Positions 34,605 to 44,122 of a DNA stretch of 64,000 nucleotides are shown here, piece after piece. The notes under the pieces are model-generated. The model was given only the letters and a program-made list of their open reading frames with translations. It was not told the DNA's origin and searched no databases. A program made the translations under genes and the position numbers. The DNA comes from Variovorax sp. PMC12. Its GTDB lineage: Bacteria; Pseudomonadota; Gammaproteobacteria; Burkholderiales; Burkholderiaceae_C. Location of the stretch: NCBI RefSeq assembly GCF_003019815.1, contig NZ_CP027773.1, positions 5,449,501 through 5,513,500 on the forward strand, in the 5' to 3' direction. The number at the start of each line of letters is the position of its first letter. The first letter of the stretch is position 1.

Positions 34605-36067
34605 GTCTGGAACTTCTTGGTGTTGGGTGTCCTGGAGTCGAAGCCTTGCGTGGACGCTGGCTCGGGCACGAAGAGGTGCTCGAGCTGCGCGATCGCGTCT
34701 TCATAGCCGGTGCGTTCGTCCATCGACTGCTGCAGGAAGGCCTCGATGCGCGGGTACATCGCGATCGCCTTGTCCAGCTGCAGGTCGTGGCCGGGCGCGT
34801 AGGCGCCCACGCTGATCAGGTCACGGTTGCGCTGGTAGCGCGACAGCATCTGCTTGAAGCGGCGCACCGTGTCGAACTGCGAGGACGGGATCAGCGCGGT
34901 CATGGCGCGGCTGATGGAGGCCTCGATGTCGATGGCCGGGTAGTGCCCGGCTTCGGCCAGCGTGCGCGAGAGCACCACGTGCCCGTCCAGGATGGCGCGC
35001 GCCGAGTCCGCGATCGGGTCCTGCTGGTCGTCGCCTTCGGACAGCACCGTGTAGAAGGCGGTGATGGAGCCGCCGCGCCCCTGCGCGTCGCGCGCGCCGT
35101 TGCCCGCGCGCTCCACCAGCGCGGGCAGCCGCGCGAACACCGAAGGCGGATAGCCCTTGGTGGCGGGCGGCTCGCCCACGGCCAGCGCGATCTCGCGCTG
35201 CGCCATCGCGTAGCGGGTGAGCGAGTCCATGATGAGCAGCACGTCCTTGCCGCGGTCGCGGAAATACTCGGCCAGGCAGGTCGCGTAGGCCGCGCCCTGC
35301 AGGCGCAGCAGCGGCGAGTTGTCGGCCGGCGCCGCAACCACCACCGCGCGCGCCAGGCCTTCCTCGCCCAGCGTGTTCTCGATGAAGTCCTTCACCTCGC
35401 GGCCGCGTTCGCCGATCAGGCCGACCACGATGACTTCGGCGCTGGTGTAGCGCGCCATCATGCCCAGCAGCACGCTCTTGCCCACGCCGGAGCCGGCGAA
35501 CAGGCCCATGCGCTGGCCGCGGCCGACGGTGAGCATGGCGTTGATGGCGCGCACGCCGACGTCGAGCACCGAATCGATGGGCGCGCGCGACAGCGGGTTG
35601 ATGGGCGGCGAGCTCAGCGGCACCTTGCGCACCACGTCGAGCGGGCCGAGCCCGTCGAGCGGGCGGCCGGCCGCGTCGACCACGCGCCCGAGCATGCCTT
35701 CGCCCACCGGCAGGCGCTTGGTGTGGGCGTCGCCGCTGGTGCCGGGCTCGGTGGCGCCGGGCCGCGCGAACACGCGCGCGCCGGGCAGCAGGCCCGCCAC
35801 TTCGGTCTGGGACATCAGGAACAGGCGGTCTCCGGCGAAGCCCACCACTTCGGCCTCCGCATGGCGCTGCGCGTTGCCGGGCGGCAGCTCGATCAGGCAG
35901 TCGCTGCCCACGGGCAGCTGCAGGCCGACGGCTTCCAGCACCAGGCCGACGGCGCGCGTGAGGCGGCCCGAGGCGGTGGTGGTTTCGCAGCGCGCGACAT
36001 TGCCGCGCGCCTTCTCCAGCGCGGCGCGCACTGTCTGCAGATGGGGGTTGGCGGTGGCGGTCTGCAT
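34601..36067 (-). CDS. fliI: Flagellum-specific ATPase FliI
   Basis: Type III export ATPase. 488 residues. Walker A is in GLFAGSGVGKSVLLGMMARY, Walker B in DVLLIMDSLTRYAMAQREIA, with the F1-like block GYPPSVFARLPALVERAGNG. The start at 36067 (MQTATANPHLQTVR) gives the family length; the open frame continues upstream antisense-style into fliH and is not coding there. It follows fliH by 5 bases. Confidence 0.95.
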   Translation of the reverse strand: MQTATANPHLQTVRAALEKARGNVARCETTTASGRLTRAVGLVLEAVGLQLPVGSDCLIELPPGNAQRHAEAEVVGFAGDRLFLMSQTEVAGLLPGARVFARPGATEPGTSGDAHTKRLPVGEGMLGRVVDAAGRPLDGLGPLDVVRKVPLSSPPINPLSRAPIDSVLDVGVRAINAMLTVGRGQRMGLFAGSGVGKSVLLGMMARYTSAEVIVVGLIGERGREVKDFIENTLGEEGLARAVVVAAPADNSPLLRLQGAAYATCLAEYFRDRGKDVLLIMDSLTRYAMAQREIALAVGEPPATKGYPPSVFARLPALVERAGNGARDAQGRGGSITAFYTVLSEGDDQQDPIADSARAILDGHVVLSRTLAEAGHYPAIDIEASISRAMTALIPSSQFDTVRRFKQMLSRYQRNRDLISVGAYAPGHDLQLDKAIAMYPRIEAFLQQSMDERTGYEDAIAQLEHLFVPEPASTQGFDSRTPNTKKFQT

Positions 36068-36072
36068 GGCGC

Positions 36073-36882
36073 TCAGAAGGTCTCGGCTTCGCCGTCGTCG
36101 CCCGTGCCGCGCACGGCCGCGGCCACGCGCTTCCAGCGGGTCTGCAGCGTGCCGTCGAGCTCGCCGTTGGCGGACTGCACGCGGCAGCCGCCGCGTTCGA
36201 TGTGGTCGTCGGCGCGCATCTGCCAGCCGGCGGCCTCGATCTCCTCGCCCAGGCTGTTGCGCACCAGCGCAACGTCGTCGGGGTGCAGCAGCAGGCGCGG
36301 TTCGCCGCGCAGCGCGGGCTCGGTGTTGAGCAGGTCGCGCACCACCGGCAGCACCCATTCGGGCTCGGTCTTCAGCGTGCGGTGCACCACCTGGCGCGCC
36401 ACGTCGAGCGCAAGCGCGAGCACGGCCTCGGCCAGTTCGCTCTCTGCGCGCTGCAGGGCGTCGGGCAGCGACTGCGCCAGCGCGCGCAGGCGTTCAGCGT
36501 GCACGCTGGCGGCGGCGAGGCCGGTCGCCAGGCCCTCGGTGTGGCCGACCTTGCGGCCTTCGGCCAGCCCCGCGGCGCGGCCCTCGGCTTCGCCGGCGGC
36601 GCGCGCGTCCTTGCGGATGCGGGCCAGCTCGGCCAGGTCGATCTTGGGGGCGGGCGGCGGCGCGGGCGGCAGGGCGCCGCCGTTGGCATTGCCGTGGGCG
36701 TTGCGTTCGGTGGCCTTGCGCCGCTCGGGCGTCTTGCCGCCGTCGAGCGTGCCCATTTCCCAGCGCTCCCATGCCGAGAGCGCGGGAACGCTGGCGGCGG
36801 CCGCGTGGCGAGCGGCGGCCTGGATGGCGGCGAGGCGTTCGCGCGATTCGCCGAACGCGCGGGTGGTGTCAGACGAAGTCAT
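36073..36882 (-). CDS. fliH: Flagellar assembly protein FliH
   Basis: Regulator and stator of the FliI ATPase. 269 residues from the start at 36882 (MTSSDTTRAFGESRERL), overlapping the fliG end by 14 bases; an ATG at 36900 is also in frame. The middle has the repeated small-x-x-x-small pattern of FliH (AAGEAEGRAAGLAEGRKVGH) and the C-terminus a V-ATPase E-like domain (ARQVVHRTLKTEPEWVLPVV; LLLHPDDVALV). Confidence 0.93.
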   Translation of the reverse strand: MTSSDTTRAFGESRERLAAIQAAARHAAAASVPALSAWERWEMGTLDGGKTPERRKATERNAHGNANGGALPPAPPPAPKIDLAELARIRKDARAAGEAEGRAAGLAEGRKVGHTEGLATGLAAASVHAERLRALAQSLPDALQRAESELAEAVLALALDVARQVVHRTLKTEPEWVLPVVRDLLNTEPALRGEPRLLLHPDDVALVRNSLGEEIEAAGWQMRADDHIERGGCRVQSANGELDGTLQTRWKRVAAAVRGTGDDGEAETF

Positions 36883-37867
36883 CGGTGCCAGGCGCCGCAA
36901 TCACGATTTCGCCGGCCTCCGCCAGACGGCGGGCGACCTGCAGGATGGCCTTCTGTTCGGTCTCGACCTGCGAGACGCGAACCGGGCCGCGCAATTCCAT
37001 GTCCTCGCGCAGCGTCTCGGCGGCGCGTTGCGACATGTTGTTGAGGAACTTGTCGCGCAGCTCCATCGGCGCGCCTTTGAGCGCGATGATGAGCGAGTCG
37101 GACTCGATGTCCTTGAGCAGGCGCTGGATGCTGCGGTCTTCCAGGCCCAGCAGGTTCTCGAACACGAACATCTCGTCGACGATGCGCTGTGCCAGCGCCT
37201 CGTCCTTCTCGCGGACGTGGGCGATGGCTTCTTCTTCGACCGCGGTGCTCATGAGGTTGACGATCTCGGCCGCCGCGCGCACGCCGCCCAGGCGGCTGCG
37301 TCGCACGCCCTGGCCCGCGAGCATTTCGGTCAGCACGTCGGTCAGCTCCTTCAGCGCGGACGGCTGCACGCCGCCGAGCGTCGCCACGCGCATGATCACG
37401 TCGTGGCGCAGGCGCGTGGGCAGCTTCTCCAGCACTTCGGAAGCCTTCATGCGGTCCAGGTGAACCACCAGCGTCGCGAGGATCTGCGGATGCTCGTCGC
37501 GGATGAGCTCGGCCACCTCGCCGGCCTCGAGTTCGTTGAGCCGCTCGATGCCGCCGCGCGGCTCGTCGGGCTGCAGGATGTCTTCCAGCAGGTTGCTCGC
37601 GCGGTCGTCGCCCAGTGCCTTCTTCAGCACGGCACGGATGTAGCTGGTGGAGCCCAGGTGCAGGGCCGACAGCTGCTCGGTCTCTTCGCGGAACTCGGCC
37701 AGCACGGATGCCAGCTCCTCCTTGGAGACGGAGGTCAGCTTGGACATCGCCAGGCCCAGTGCCTGCACCTCGGAGGTGGGCAGCTGGTGCAGTGCGGCGG
37801 CCGCGCGGTCTTCGCCCAGCGCCATCAGCAAGATGGCGCTCTTGCGGGTTCCCAGTTCGCTACTCAT
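36869..37867 (-). CDS. fliG: Flagellar motor switch protein FliG
   Basis: C-ring protein that contacts the MotA stator and generates torque. 332 residues with all three domains: N (SAILLMALGEDRAAAALHQL), middle (LINEEHPQ-like LIRDEHPQILATLVVHLDRM) and C-terminal charged helix (DIESDSLIIALKGAPMELRD; NMSQRAAETLREDMELRGPV). The start overlaps the fliF end by 8 bases. Confidence 0.96.
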   Translation of the reverse strand: MSSELGTRKSAILLMALGEDRAAAALHQLPTSEVQALGLAMSKLTSVSKEELASVLAEFREETEQLSALHLGSTSYIRAVLKKALGDDRASNLLEDILQPDEPRGGIERLNELEAGEVAELIRDEHPQILATLVVHLDRMKASEVLEKLPTRLRHDVIMRVATLGGVQPSALKELTDVLTEMLAGQGVRRSRLGGVRAAAEIVNLMSTAVEEEAIAHVREKDEALAQRIVDEMFVFENLLGLEDRSIQRLLKDIESDSLIIALKGAPMELRDKFLNNMSQRAAETLREDMELRGPVRVSQVETEQKAILQVARRLAEAGEIVIAAPGTDDFV

Positions 37868-39596
37868 CGGTGTTCATCCAGTGCTGGATCAGGGCGGCCA
37901 CCAGCTTCGGATCCTTGTCGGCGAGCTGGTGGGCATAGTCCATGTCGGCCTTCTTGCGGCTGGCCTCGCGTTCGCGCAGGCTCTCCTCGGCGGACGGCGT
38001 GTCGGGGTCGGGCGCGGCGGCCGGCTCGACGGCGGCCACGGGGGCCGGTGCCGGCGCGGCGGGCGCATGGCGGCGCGTCAGCGGCCGCAGCACGGCCAGC
38101 CAGGCGAACAGCGCGATCAGCGCATACAGCAGGTACTGGCCCACCGTCTTGCCGATCTCGATGTTCTCGCGGTCGCGCCAGAACGGTACTTCGGGCGCGG
38201 GGCCGCTGTCGGCGTCGCGGGCGAAGGCGCTGTTGACCACGTTGAGCGAGTCGCCGCGGTCCTGGCTGAAGCCCATGGCTTCCTTCGCCAGGTTGCGGAT
38301 CTGCTCCAGCTCGGCGGGCGTGAGCGCGCGGCTGTTGACCTTGCCGGCGGCATCGACCGCGTCGCGGTTGTTCACGACCACCGCGACCGACAGCCGCTTC
38401 ACGCCGCCGGCGGCCTGCTGGACGTGGCGGATGGTGCGGTCGAGTTCGTAGTTGGTGGTGGTGTCCTTGCGGGTGCTGCTCGGGCCGGTGGCCGCGCCCG
38501 CGGTGGAGGCGGTGGTCGCACCTTGGGCGCCCTGGGCGCCGGGCGCACCTGGCGTTCCGGGCGGCGGCGTGCCGGGGGCGTTGGGCGCGCGCGGGCCGAC
38601 GATGGGTGCCGTCGGGTTCACCGGCGGCTGGTTGGTCAGGGCGCCGGGCACGCCGCCGGGCGGGGCGCCGTTGTGCTGCGCCGACTCGCTCGACTGCTGG
38701 CTGCGCACGGCGGCCTGCGACGGGTCCTGGTTGGGCTTGTACTTCTCGTCGGTGTGCTCGACCACCGAGAAGTCGATGTCGGCCGCGACCTGGGCGCGCA
38801 CGTTGTTCGCGCCCACGATGGGTTGCAGGATGGCCTCGATGCGGCGGATGTAGTTCTGCTCGATCTCCTGCGCGTACTTGAGCTGGCTCACGTCCAGCCC
38901 GCGCTCGGTGCCGCGCGCGGAAGACAGCAGGTTGCCGCGCTGGTCGACCACGGTCACGCTCTTGGCGTCCAGGTCGGGCACGCTGCTGGAGACCATGTGC
39001 ACGATGGCGCTGACCTGGCCTTCGTCGATGCTGCGCCCGCGCATCAGGTTCAGCACCACGGAGGCCGAAGGCTTCTTCTGGTCGCGCACGAACAGCGACG
39101 GCTTGGGCAGCGCCAGGTGCACCCGGGCCGACTCGATGCTGCCGATGGATTCGATGGAGCGCGCCAGCTCTCCTTCCAGCCCGCGCTGGTAGTTGATCTG
39201 CTCGGCGAACTGGCTGGTGCCGAACTTCTGGTTGTCCATCAGTTCGAAGCCGACGCCGCCGGCCTTGGGCAGGCCCTGGGCCGCGAGCTTGAGGCGCGTT
39301 TCCGCGACCTTGTCGCCGGCGATCAGGATCGCGCCGCCGCCATCGGCGAACTTGTAGGGAACGTTCATCTGCTGCAGCGACGCGATGATCGCGCCGCCGT
39401 CGCGGTCCGACACATTGGTATAGAGCACCTTGTAGTCGGGCGTGCGGCTCCACAGCACGAACGCGGCGGCCGCGGCCACCAGGGCCGCGCCGCCGACGAT
39501 CAGCGGCAGCTTCGGCTGCGCGCGCAGGCGTTCCAGGATCGGTGGCAGGCCGTTGCCGGCCGCCGGCGGCTCGCCGGCAGGTGCCGCCGTGCTCAT
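37860..39596 (-). CDS. fliF: Flagellar MS-ring protein FliF
   Basis: Builds the MS ring in the inner membrane, the base of the motor. 578 residues from ATG 39596 (MSTAAPAGEPPAAGNG), with an AAGG ribosome site 7 bases upstream; the frame is open further upstream but without support. TM1 at about 30-48, ring-building motifs (YKVLYTNVSDRDGGAIIASL; RVHLALPKPSLFVRDQKKPS), a Pro/Gly/Ala-rich loop, TM2 near QYLLYALIALFAWLAVLRPL, and a C-terminal FliG-binding tail. Divergent from fliE. Confidence 0.96.
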   Translation of the reverse strand: MSTAAPAGEPPAAGNGLPPILERLRAQPKLPLIVGGAALVAAAAAFVLWSRTPDYKVLYTNVSDRDGGAIIASLQQMNVPYKFADGGGAILIAGDKVAETRLKLAAQGLPKAGGVGFELMDNQKFGTSQFAEQINYQRGLEGELARSIESIGSIESARVHLALPKPSLFVRDQKKPSASVVLNLMRGRSIDEGQVSAIVHMVSSSVPDLDAKSVTVVDQRGNLLSSARGTERGLDVSQLKYAQEIEQNYIRRIEAILQPIVGANNVRAQVAADIDFSVVEHTDEKYKPNQDPSQAAVRSQQSSESAQHNGAPPGGVPGALTNQPPVNPTAPIVGPRAPNAPGTPPPGTPGAPGAQGAQGATTASTAGAATGPSSTRKDTTTNYELDRTIRHVQQAAGGVKRLSVAVVVNNRDAVDAAGKVNSRALTPAELEQIRNLAKEAMGFSQDRGDSLNVVNSAFARDADSGPAPEVPFWRDRENIEIGKTVGQYLLYALIALFAWLAVLRPLTRRHAPAAPAPAPVAAVEPAAAPDPDTPSAEESLREREASRKKADMDYAHQLADKDPKLVAALIQHWMNTDE

Positions 39597-39889
39597 GCAG
39601 GCACCTTGGTCATGGCCGGGCGGCCGCAGGGGTCGAGAGCCATGTCGAGAGAAGAAATTCGGTGTTGAGATGTCATTCCGGGTGGCCGGTGATGTCATCC
39701 GCGGCCTGTTCGTTTCGCGAACGATTGTCAACAGACGCAAGGAATTCGATCGGTCGAACAGCCGGGGTTTTTGCCCTCAGTTGGGCGCTTGAATCCGGGT
39801 CTTCCCTTGATACGCTGCGTGCCGGCCGAGGGGCTTTGGTCCCTCCTTGTCAAGTCACGCAGAAGTGTTCAAAGAGAAAGAACCCAGCC
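39597..39889. other. Divergent intergenic region fliF / fliE
   Basis: 293 bases between two diverging early operons. A weak sigma-70-like pair TTGAAT-N16-TACGCT (39789-39816) points toward fliE. On the minus strand a TTGACA lies in the region but has no matching -10 box. A short dyad TCGTT-TCGCG-AACGA sits at about 39710. No gene is supported. Confidence 0.4.
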
Positions 39890-40210
39890 ATGTCGATCAG
39901 CGCCATCGAATCCGTCCTGCAGCAGATGCGCGTCACCGCGCTCAACACCGGCATCGCGCCCGCGAGCGCCGCGCCCGCCGAGGCCGGCGGCGGCTTTGCC
40001 GCGGAGCTGAAGCGCTCGCTCGCCAACATCAGCAACGCCCAGCAAGGCGCCTATGCGCAGGCCGAGTCCTTCGAAATGGGCAAGCCGGGCGTGGCGCTCA
40101 ACGACGTGATGGTCGACCTGCAGAAGGCCAACGTGGCGTTCCAGACCGGATTGCAGGTGCGCAACCGCCTGGTGGGCGCCTACCAGGAGGTGATGAGCCT
40201 GCAGGCCTGA
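39890..40210 (+). CDS. fliE: Flagellar hook-basal body complex protein FliE
   Basis: Adapter between the MS ring and the rod. 106 residues from ATG 39890 (MSISAIESVLQQMRVTALNT). The C-terminus GVALNDVMVDLQKANVAFQT and AYQEVMSLQA is the FliE signature. Length is exact for the family. Divergent from fliF; the AAAGAGAAAG stretch before the start serves as ribosome site. Confidence 0.95.
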   Translation: MSISAIESVLQQMRVTALNTGIAPASAAPAEAGGGFAAELKRSLANISNAQQGAYAQAESFEMGKPGVALNDVMVDLQKANVAFQTGLQVRNRLVGAYQEVMSLQA

Positions 40211-40264
40211 TGGCGGGAGGTTGTGGCCCCCGGCGGCCCTGGTGAACTTTTTTGGGCGCCGCCC

Positions 40265-40291
40265 TAAATGTTTGAAAGCTCCGGCCGATAA
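40265..40291 (+). promoter_or_regulatory. Sigma-28 promoter of fliC
   Basis: TAAATGTT, an 11-base spacer, then an exact GCCGATAA, 99 bases before the flagellin start. The long leader between promoter and gene is typical of flagellin transcripts. Confidence 0.85.
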
Positions 40292-40390
40292 CCAAATCAA
40301 CGATGGCTTGAGTCTCACAGTGGAAGCGGGTCCAGCGTTACGGCCGAAAGCCGGAGTCCACAACCTTTTTTCATCAATCAGGAGTCGAAC

Positions 40391-42046
40391 ATGGCGCAAG
40401 TCATCAACACGAACAGCCTTTCTCTGCTCACGCAGAACAACCTGAACAAGTCGCAGTCGGCCTTGAACAGCGCCATCGAGCGGCTGTCGTCCGGCATGCG
40501 CATCAACAGCGCCAAGGACGATGCAGCCGGCCAGGCCATCGCCAACCGCTTCACGGCCAACATCAAGGGCCTGACGCAAGCAACGCGCAACGCCAACGAC
40601 GGCATCTCGATCGCTCAGACGACCGAAGGCGCGCTGACCGAAGTCAACAACAACCTGCAGCGCATCCGCGAACTGTCGGTGCAAGCCGGCACGGGCACGA
40701 ACTCGGCGACCGACCTGGACTCGATCCAGGGTGAAATCACCCAGCGCCTGAACGAAATCAACCGCGTGTCGGAACAGACCCAGTTCAACGGCGTGAAGGT
40801 CCTGTCGGCCAACGCCGGCAAGCTGACCGTGCAAGTCGGCGCGAACGATGGCGAAACCATCGACATCGACCTGCAGGAAATCAGCGCCAAGACCCTGGGC
40901 CTGGACGGCTTCAACGTCAACGGCAAGGGCGTTTCCGCCAACGTCAAGGCCAACGTCAACGACCTGACCAAGGCCGGCGCCACCGGCACGGGCCCCTACA
41001 CCGTGACGACCAGCTTCGCCAAGGTGACGGCCGAGCAGGCAGTCGACGCCATGCAGGACGGCAACACCGCCGTCGTGGGTGCGACCACCTACAAGTACGA
41101 CGCTACCGCCGGCAACTTCACGACGACCGCCACGGTCGCCACCGGCGCGCCCACCACGGCTTTCGCCGCGACGCTGCTGCCGACGGCCGGCAACAAGTTC
41201 TCCGGTACGTTCACGGGCGCCAGCGGCTCCACGAACTTCGAAGTCGACAGCACCGGCGCGATCACGATCGGCGGCCAGGCAGCCTACATCTCCGGCGGCA
41301 ACCTGACGACCAACAACGTCGGCGCTCCCCCGGCGGCCACCGCTGCAACGCTGTTCGGCGGTGCCGACACCGGCGCCGGCGCTTCGAGCATCAAGCTCAA
41401 CGGCACGACCTACAACTTCGCTGCTGGCGCCAACTCCGGCTTCACGTACACCAAGACGGTGTCGAAGGACGACGTCAAGACCGCCGTTGCCGGCGCTGCT
41501 TCCACTGTCAACCTCGGCCAGGGCATCTTCGCCTCGACCGTGACGTTCGCTGCGGCCGGTGGCCTGTCCAGCGACACGTACATGGACAACGACAAGGAAA
41601 TGACCAAGACCGCGTCGTACACCACCGACTACGCAGTCAACGCGGTCAACGGCGAAGTGACCGTTGCCTCGACGACCGGTACCGGCAAGTACGCCGCACA
41701 GGTCGGCGCCACGGCATACATCAACTCGGCCGGCAAGCTGACCACGGACACGACCAGCAAGGGCACGAAGACGACCGACCCGCTGGCTGCCCTGGACGCG
41801 GCCCTGGCCAAGGTCGACACGCTGCGCGGCTCGCTGGGCGCGGTGCAGAACCGTTTCGACTCCGTGATCGCCAACCTCGGCACCACGGTGACCAACCTGT
41901 CGTCGTCGCGTTCGCGCATCCAGGACGCCGACTACGCGGTCGAAGTGTCGAACATGACGCGCGCCCAGATCCTGCAGCAAGCAGGTACCTCGGTGCTGTC
42001 GCAAGCCAACCAGACCACGCAAGGCGTGCTGTCGCTCCTGCGTTGA
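40391..42046 (+). CDS. fliC: Flagellin FliC
   Basis: Filament subunit, 551 residues. The N-terminal D0/D1 (MAQVINTNSLSLLTQNNLNK; ERLSSGMRINSAKDDAAGQA; NNNLQRIRELSVQAGTGTN, the TLR5-recognised area in other flagellins) and C-terminal D1/D0 (SRIQDADYAVEVSNMTRAQI ending LSLLR) are conserved. Residues from about 180 to 430 are a variable Thr/Ala/Gly-rich exposed region. AGGAG ribosome site. The only flagellin gene in the window. Confidence 0.97.
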   Translation: MAQVINTNSLSLLTQNNLNKSQSALNSAIERLSSGMRINSAKDDAAGQAIANRFTANIKGLTQATRNANDGISIAQTTEGALTEVNNNLQRIRELSVQAGTGTNSATDLDSIQGEITQRLNEINRVSEQTQFNGVKVLSANAGKLTVQVGANDGETIDIDLQEISAKTLGLDGFNVNGKGVSANVKANVNDLTKAGATGTGPYTVTTSFAKVTAEQAVDAMQDGNTAVVGATTYKYDATAGNFTTTATVATGAPTTAFAATLLPTAGNKFSGTFTGASGSTNFEVDSTGAITIGGQAAYISGGNLTTNNVGAPPAATAATLFGGADTGAGASSIKLNGTTYNFAAGANSGFTYTKTVSKDDVKTAVAGAASTVNLGQGIFASTVTFAAAGGLSSDTYMDNDKEMTKTASYTTDYAVNAVNGEVTVASTTGTGKYAAQVGATAYINSAGKLTTDTTSKGTKTTDPLAALDAALAKVDTLRGSLGAVQNRFDSVIANLGTTVTNLSSSRSRIQDADYAVEVSNMTRAQILQQAGTSVLSQANQTTQGVLSLLR

Positions 42047-42084
42047 TCGACAAGGCCTAGTTAGCCGAAAACAGCAAGGAAAAG

Positions 42085-42114
42085 CCGGGCCCCTCCCGCA
42101 AGGGTGGGGTCCGG
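42085..42114 (+). terminator. Hairpin after fliC (likely terminator or mRNA stabiliser)
   Basis: A 13-base stem with GCAA loop: CCGGGCCCCTCCC pairs with GGGTGGGGTCCGG with one G-U pair and one mismatch. It starts 38 bases after the fliC stop. No T-run follows, so termination would be atypical; 3' protection of the flagellin message is an alternative. Confidence 0.5.
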
Positions 42115-42117
42115 TGG

Positions 42118-42193
42118 GCGCAGGCAACCGGGGCAAGCCGGAGCCGCCTGCGCTGTCCTCTGCGGCCATGCCCCGACAGGCGAGGCCGCAGAG
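42118..42193. repeat. Two further hairpins between fliC and flaG
   Basis: Inverted repeat GCGCAGGC...GCCTGCGC at 42118-42153 (8-base perfect stem, with inner CCGG pairs) and CTCTGCGGCC...GGCCGCAGAG at 42158-42193 (10-base perfect stem). With the preceding hairpin they form three stems in a row in about 110 bases. Confidence 0.6.
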
Positions 42194-42222
42194 CACAGCG
42201 AACCCAGCAAGACAAGGTGGAA

Positions 42223-42579
42223 ATGATGTTGAACCCCGTGCCGGCGAACTCCGTGAAAGAAAGCCAGTGGACGCAACTGCTCCTCGGTGACGTTGCGGGT
42301 GCGGGTGCGCGCGGCGCGGCCACGGCCGAGAAGGACGACGCGAAGGAACAGGCGACGCCGGTGCAGGTGGAGCAGGCGGTGCGCCAGGTGAACAAGGCGC
42401 TCTCGCTTCGCGAGGTTGGCCTGCGGTTCGAGGTCGACAAGGACACCGACAAAGTCATCGTCAAGGTGGTGGATCGCGCCAGCGGCGAGGTCATCCGCCA
42501 GATCCCCAATGAAGAAGTCGTGCGCATGGCGAAGCTGATGAGCGACGGCAAAGGCCTCCTGGTGGACCACGCGGCCTGA
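42223..42579 (+). CDS. flaG: FlaG-family flagellar protein
   Basis: Small protein of about 118 residues; members affect filament length by an unclear route. The C-terminal half is conserved (LRFEVDKDTDKVIVKVVDRA; GEVIRQIPNEEVVRMAKLM). AAGG lies 5 bases before ATG 42223; ATG 42226 and GTG 42217 are alternatives. It lies between fliC and fliD, its usual place. Confidence 0.9.
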   Translation: MMLNPVPANSVKESQWTQLLLGDVAGAGARGAATAEKDDAKEQATPVQVEQAVRQVNKALSLREVGLRFEVDKDTDKVIVKVVDRASGEVIRQIPNEEVVRMAKLMSDGKGLLVDHAA

Positions 42580-42640
42580 GTCCGCGGCACACCGGTATCT
42601 CCAGCGACGGCAATCAACTACACGACAGGAAAGCAATCAC

Positions 42641-44083
42641 ATGGCAACCATCACCAGTCTCGGCGTCGGCGCCAATCTCGACCTCGCAACCCTGCTCACG
42701 AAACTCGAGACGGCCGAGAGCCAGCCGCTGGTGGCGTTGCAGGCCAAGGCCAAGAGCTACACGAGCAAGCTGTCGGCCTACGGCACGATCCAGAGCGCGC
42801 TCGGCACGCTGCAGGCGGCCGCCAAGAAGCTGGGCGACCCGACGCTGTTCCAGAGCGTGACCGGCACGCCCACGGTCAGCGGCATTCTTTCCGCGTCTTC
42901 CACCGACGTGAGCTCGGCCGGCAGCTACACCATCGACGTGTCGCAGCTCGCGCAGGCGCAGACCCTGGTGAGCGCGGGCCAGGTCGATACCAAGACCGCC
43001 ATCGGCAGCGGCAAGATCACCATCGACTTCGGCGCCATCACCGGCGGCACGCTCAATGCCGCGACCGGCCAGTACACCGGCGCCGCCTTCACCGCGGATG
43101 CGAGCCAGCCCGCCAAGTCGATCACCATCGATTCGAGCAACAACACGCTCGAAGGAATCCGCAAGGCGATCAACGACGCCAACGCCGGCGTGACCGCGGC
43201 GATCGTGAGCGACGGCAGCGGCGCGCCCAACCGGCTGGTGCTGACCTCCACGGCGACCGGCGAAAAGTCGAGCATGCGCATCTCGGTGGACGGCGACGCG
43301 GCGCTGCAGGGCCTGCTGAACAACGACCCGGCCGGCACGCAGAACCTGAAGCAGACGGCGGCGGCGCAGAACGCCAAGCTCAACGTCAACGGCATCGACG
43401 TGACCAGCGCGACCAACACCGTCAAGGACGCCATCCAGGGCACCACGCTCACGCTGGTGGGCACCGGCAAGACCGGCCTGGCGATGAAGGAGAACTCGGC
43501 CGGCGTGAAGACGGCGATCAACGATTTCGTGAAGGCCTACAACAGCCTGCAGAGCACCGCCAAGACGCTCACCGCCTACGACGCGACCACCAAGACGGCC
43601 GCCGCGCTGGTGGGCGACAGCACGCTGCGCAACCTGCAGACGCGCATCCGCCAGGCGCTCACCACGCCGCAGGCCGGCGGCGTGAACGACATGAAGGTGC
43701 TCACCGAGATCGGCGTGGCCTTCCAGAAGGACGGCACGCTGGCCGTGGACTCCGACAAGCTCGACAAGGCCCTGGGCGCCAACCTGAAGGGCGTGGCCAA
43801 CCTGTTCTCCAGTGCGACCGGCAGCACGGGCGGCTACGGCAAGCAGATCGACGCGATCGTGACCGACCTCAACGCCAACGCCCTGAAGGTGGCCAGCGAC
43901 GGCGTGACCTCGACGATCAAGAAGCTCGACGACCAGTACGACGCGATGCAGGTGCGCGTGGACTCCACGGTCGACCGCTACCGCAAGCAGTTCAACCAGC
44001 TCGACGTGCTGATCGGCAAGCTGAACAACACCAAGAGCTACCTCACGCAGCAGTTCGACGCGCTGACCAAGAGCAGCAAGTAA
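42641..44083 (+). CDS. fliD: Flagellar filament capping protein FliD
   Basis: HAP2, the pentameric cap under which flagellin polymerises. 480 residues. N-terminal ITSLGVGANLDLATLLTKLE and KAKSYTSKLSAYGTIQSALG; middle KLNVNGIDVTSATNTVKDAI; C-terminus VDSTVDRYRKQFNQLDVLIG, ending in a helical tail. AGGAAAG ribosome site. Followed by its chaperone genes fliS and fliT. Confidence 0.95.
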   Translation: MATITSLGVGANLDLATLLTKLETAESQPLVALQAKAKSYTSKLSAYGTIQSALGTLQAAAKKLGDPTLFQSVTGTPTVSGILSASSTDVSSAGSYTIDVSQLAQAQTLVSAGQVDTKTAIGSGKITIDFGAITGGTLNAATGQYTGAAFTADASQPAKSITIDSSNNTLEGIRKAINDANAGVTAAIVSDGSGAPNRLVLTSTATGEKSSMRISVDGDAALQGLLNNDPAGTQNLKQTAAAQNAKLNVNGIDVTSATNTVKDAIQGTTLTLVGTGKTGLAMKENSAGVKTAINDFVKAYNSLQSTAKTLTAYDATTKTAAALVGDSTLRNLQTRIRQALTTPQAGGVNDMKVLTEIGVAFQKDGTLAVDSDKLDKALGANLKGVANLFSSATGSTGGYGKQIDAIVTDLNANALKVASDGVTSTIKKLDDQYDAMQVRVDSTVDRYRKQFNQLDVLIGKLNNTKSYLTQQFDALTKSSK

Positions 44084-44122
44084 GCGGCGCAGAAGACGCA
44101 GACCCATCCGGAGCAACCGCAG

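Noticed and set aside
34511..38236. 1241-residue open frame on the plus strand opposite fliI-fliH-fliG
   Set aside because: Antisense to conserved export genes; a high-GC shadow frame with no motif.
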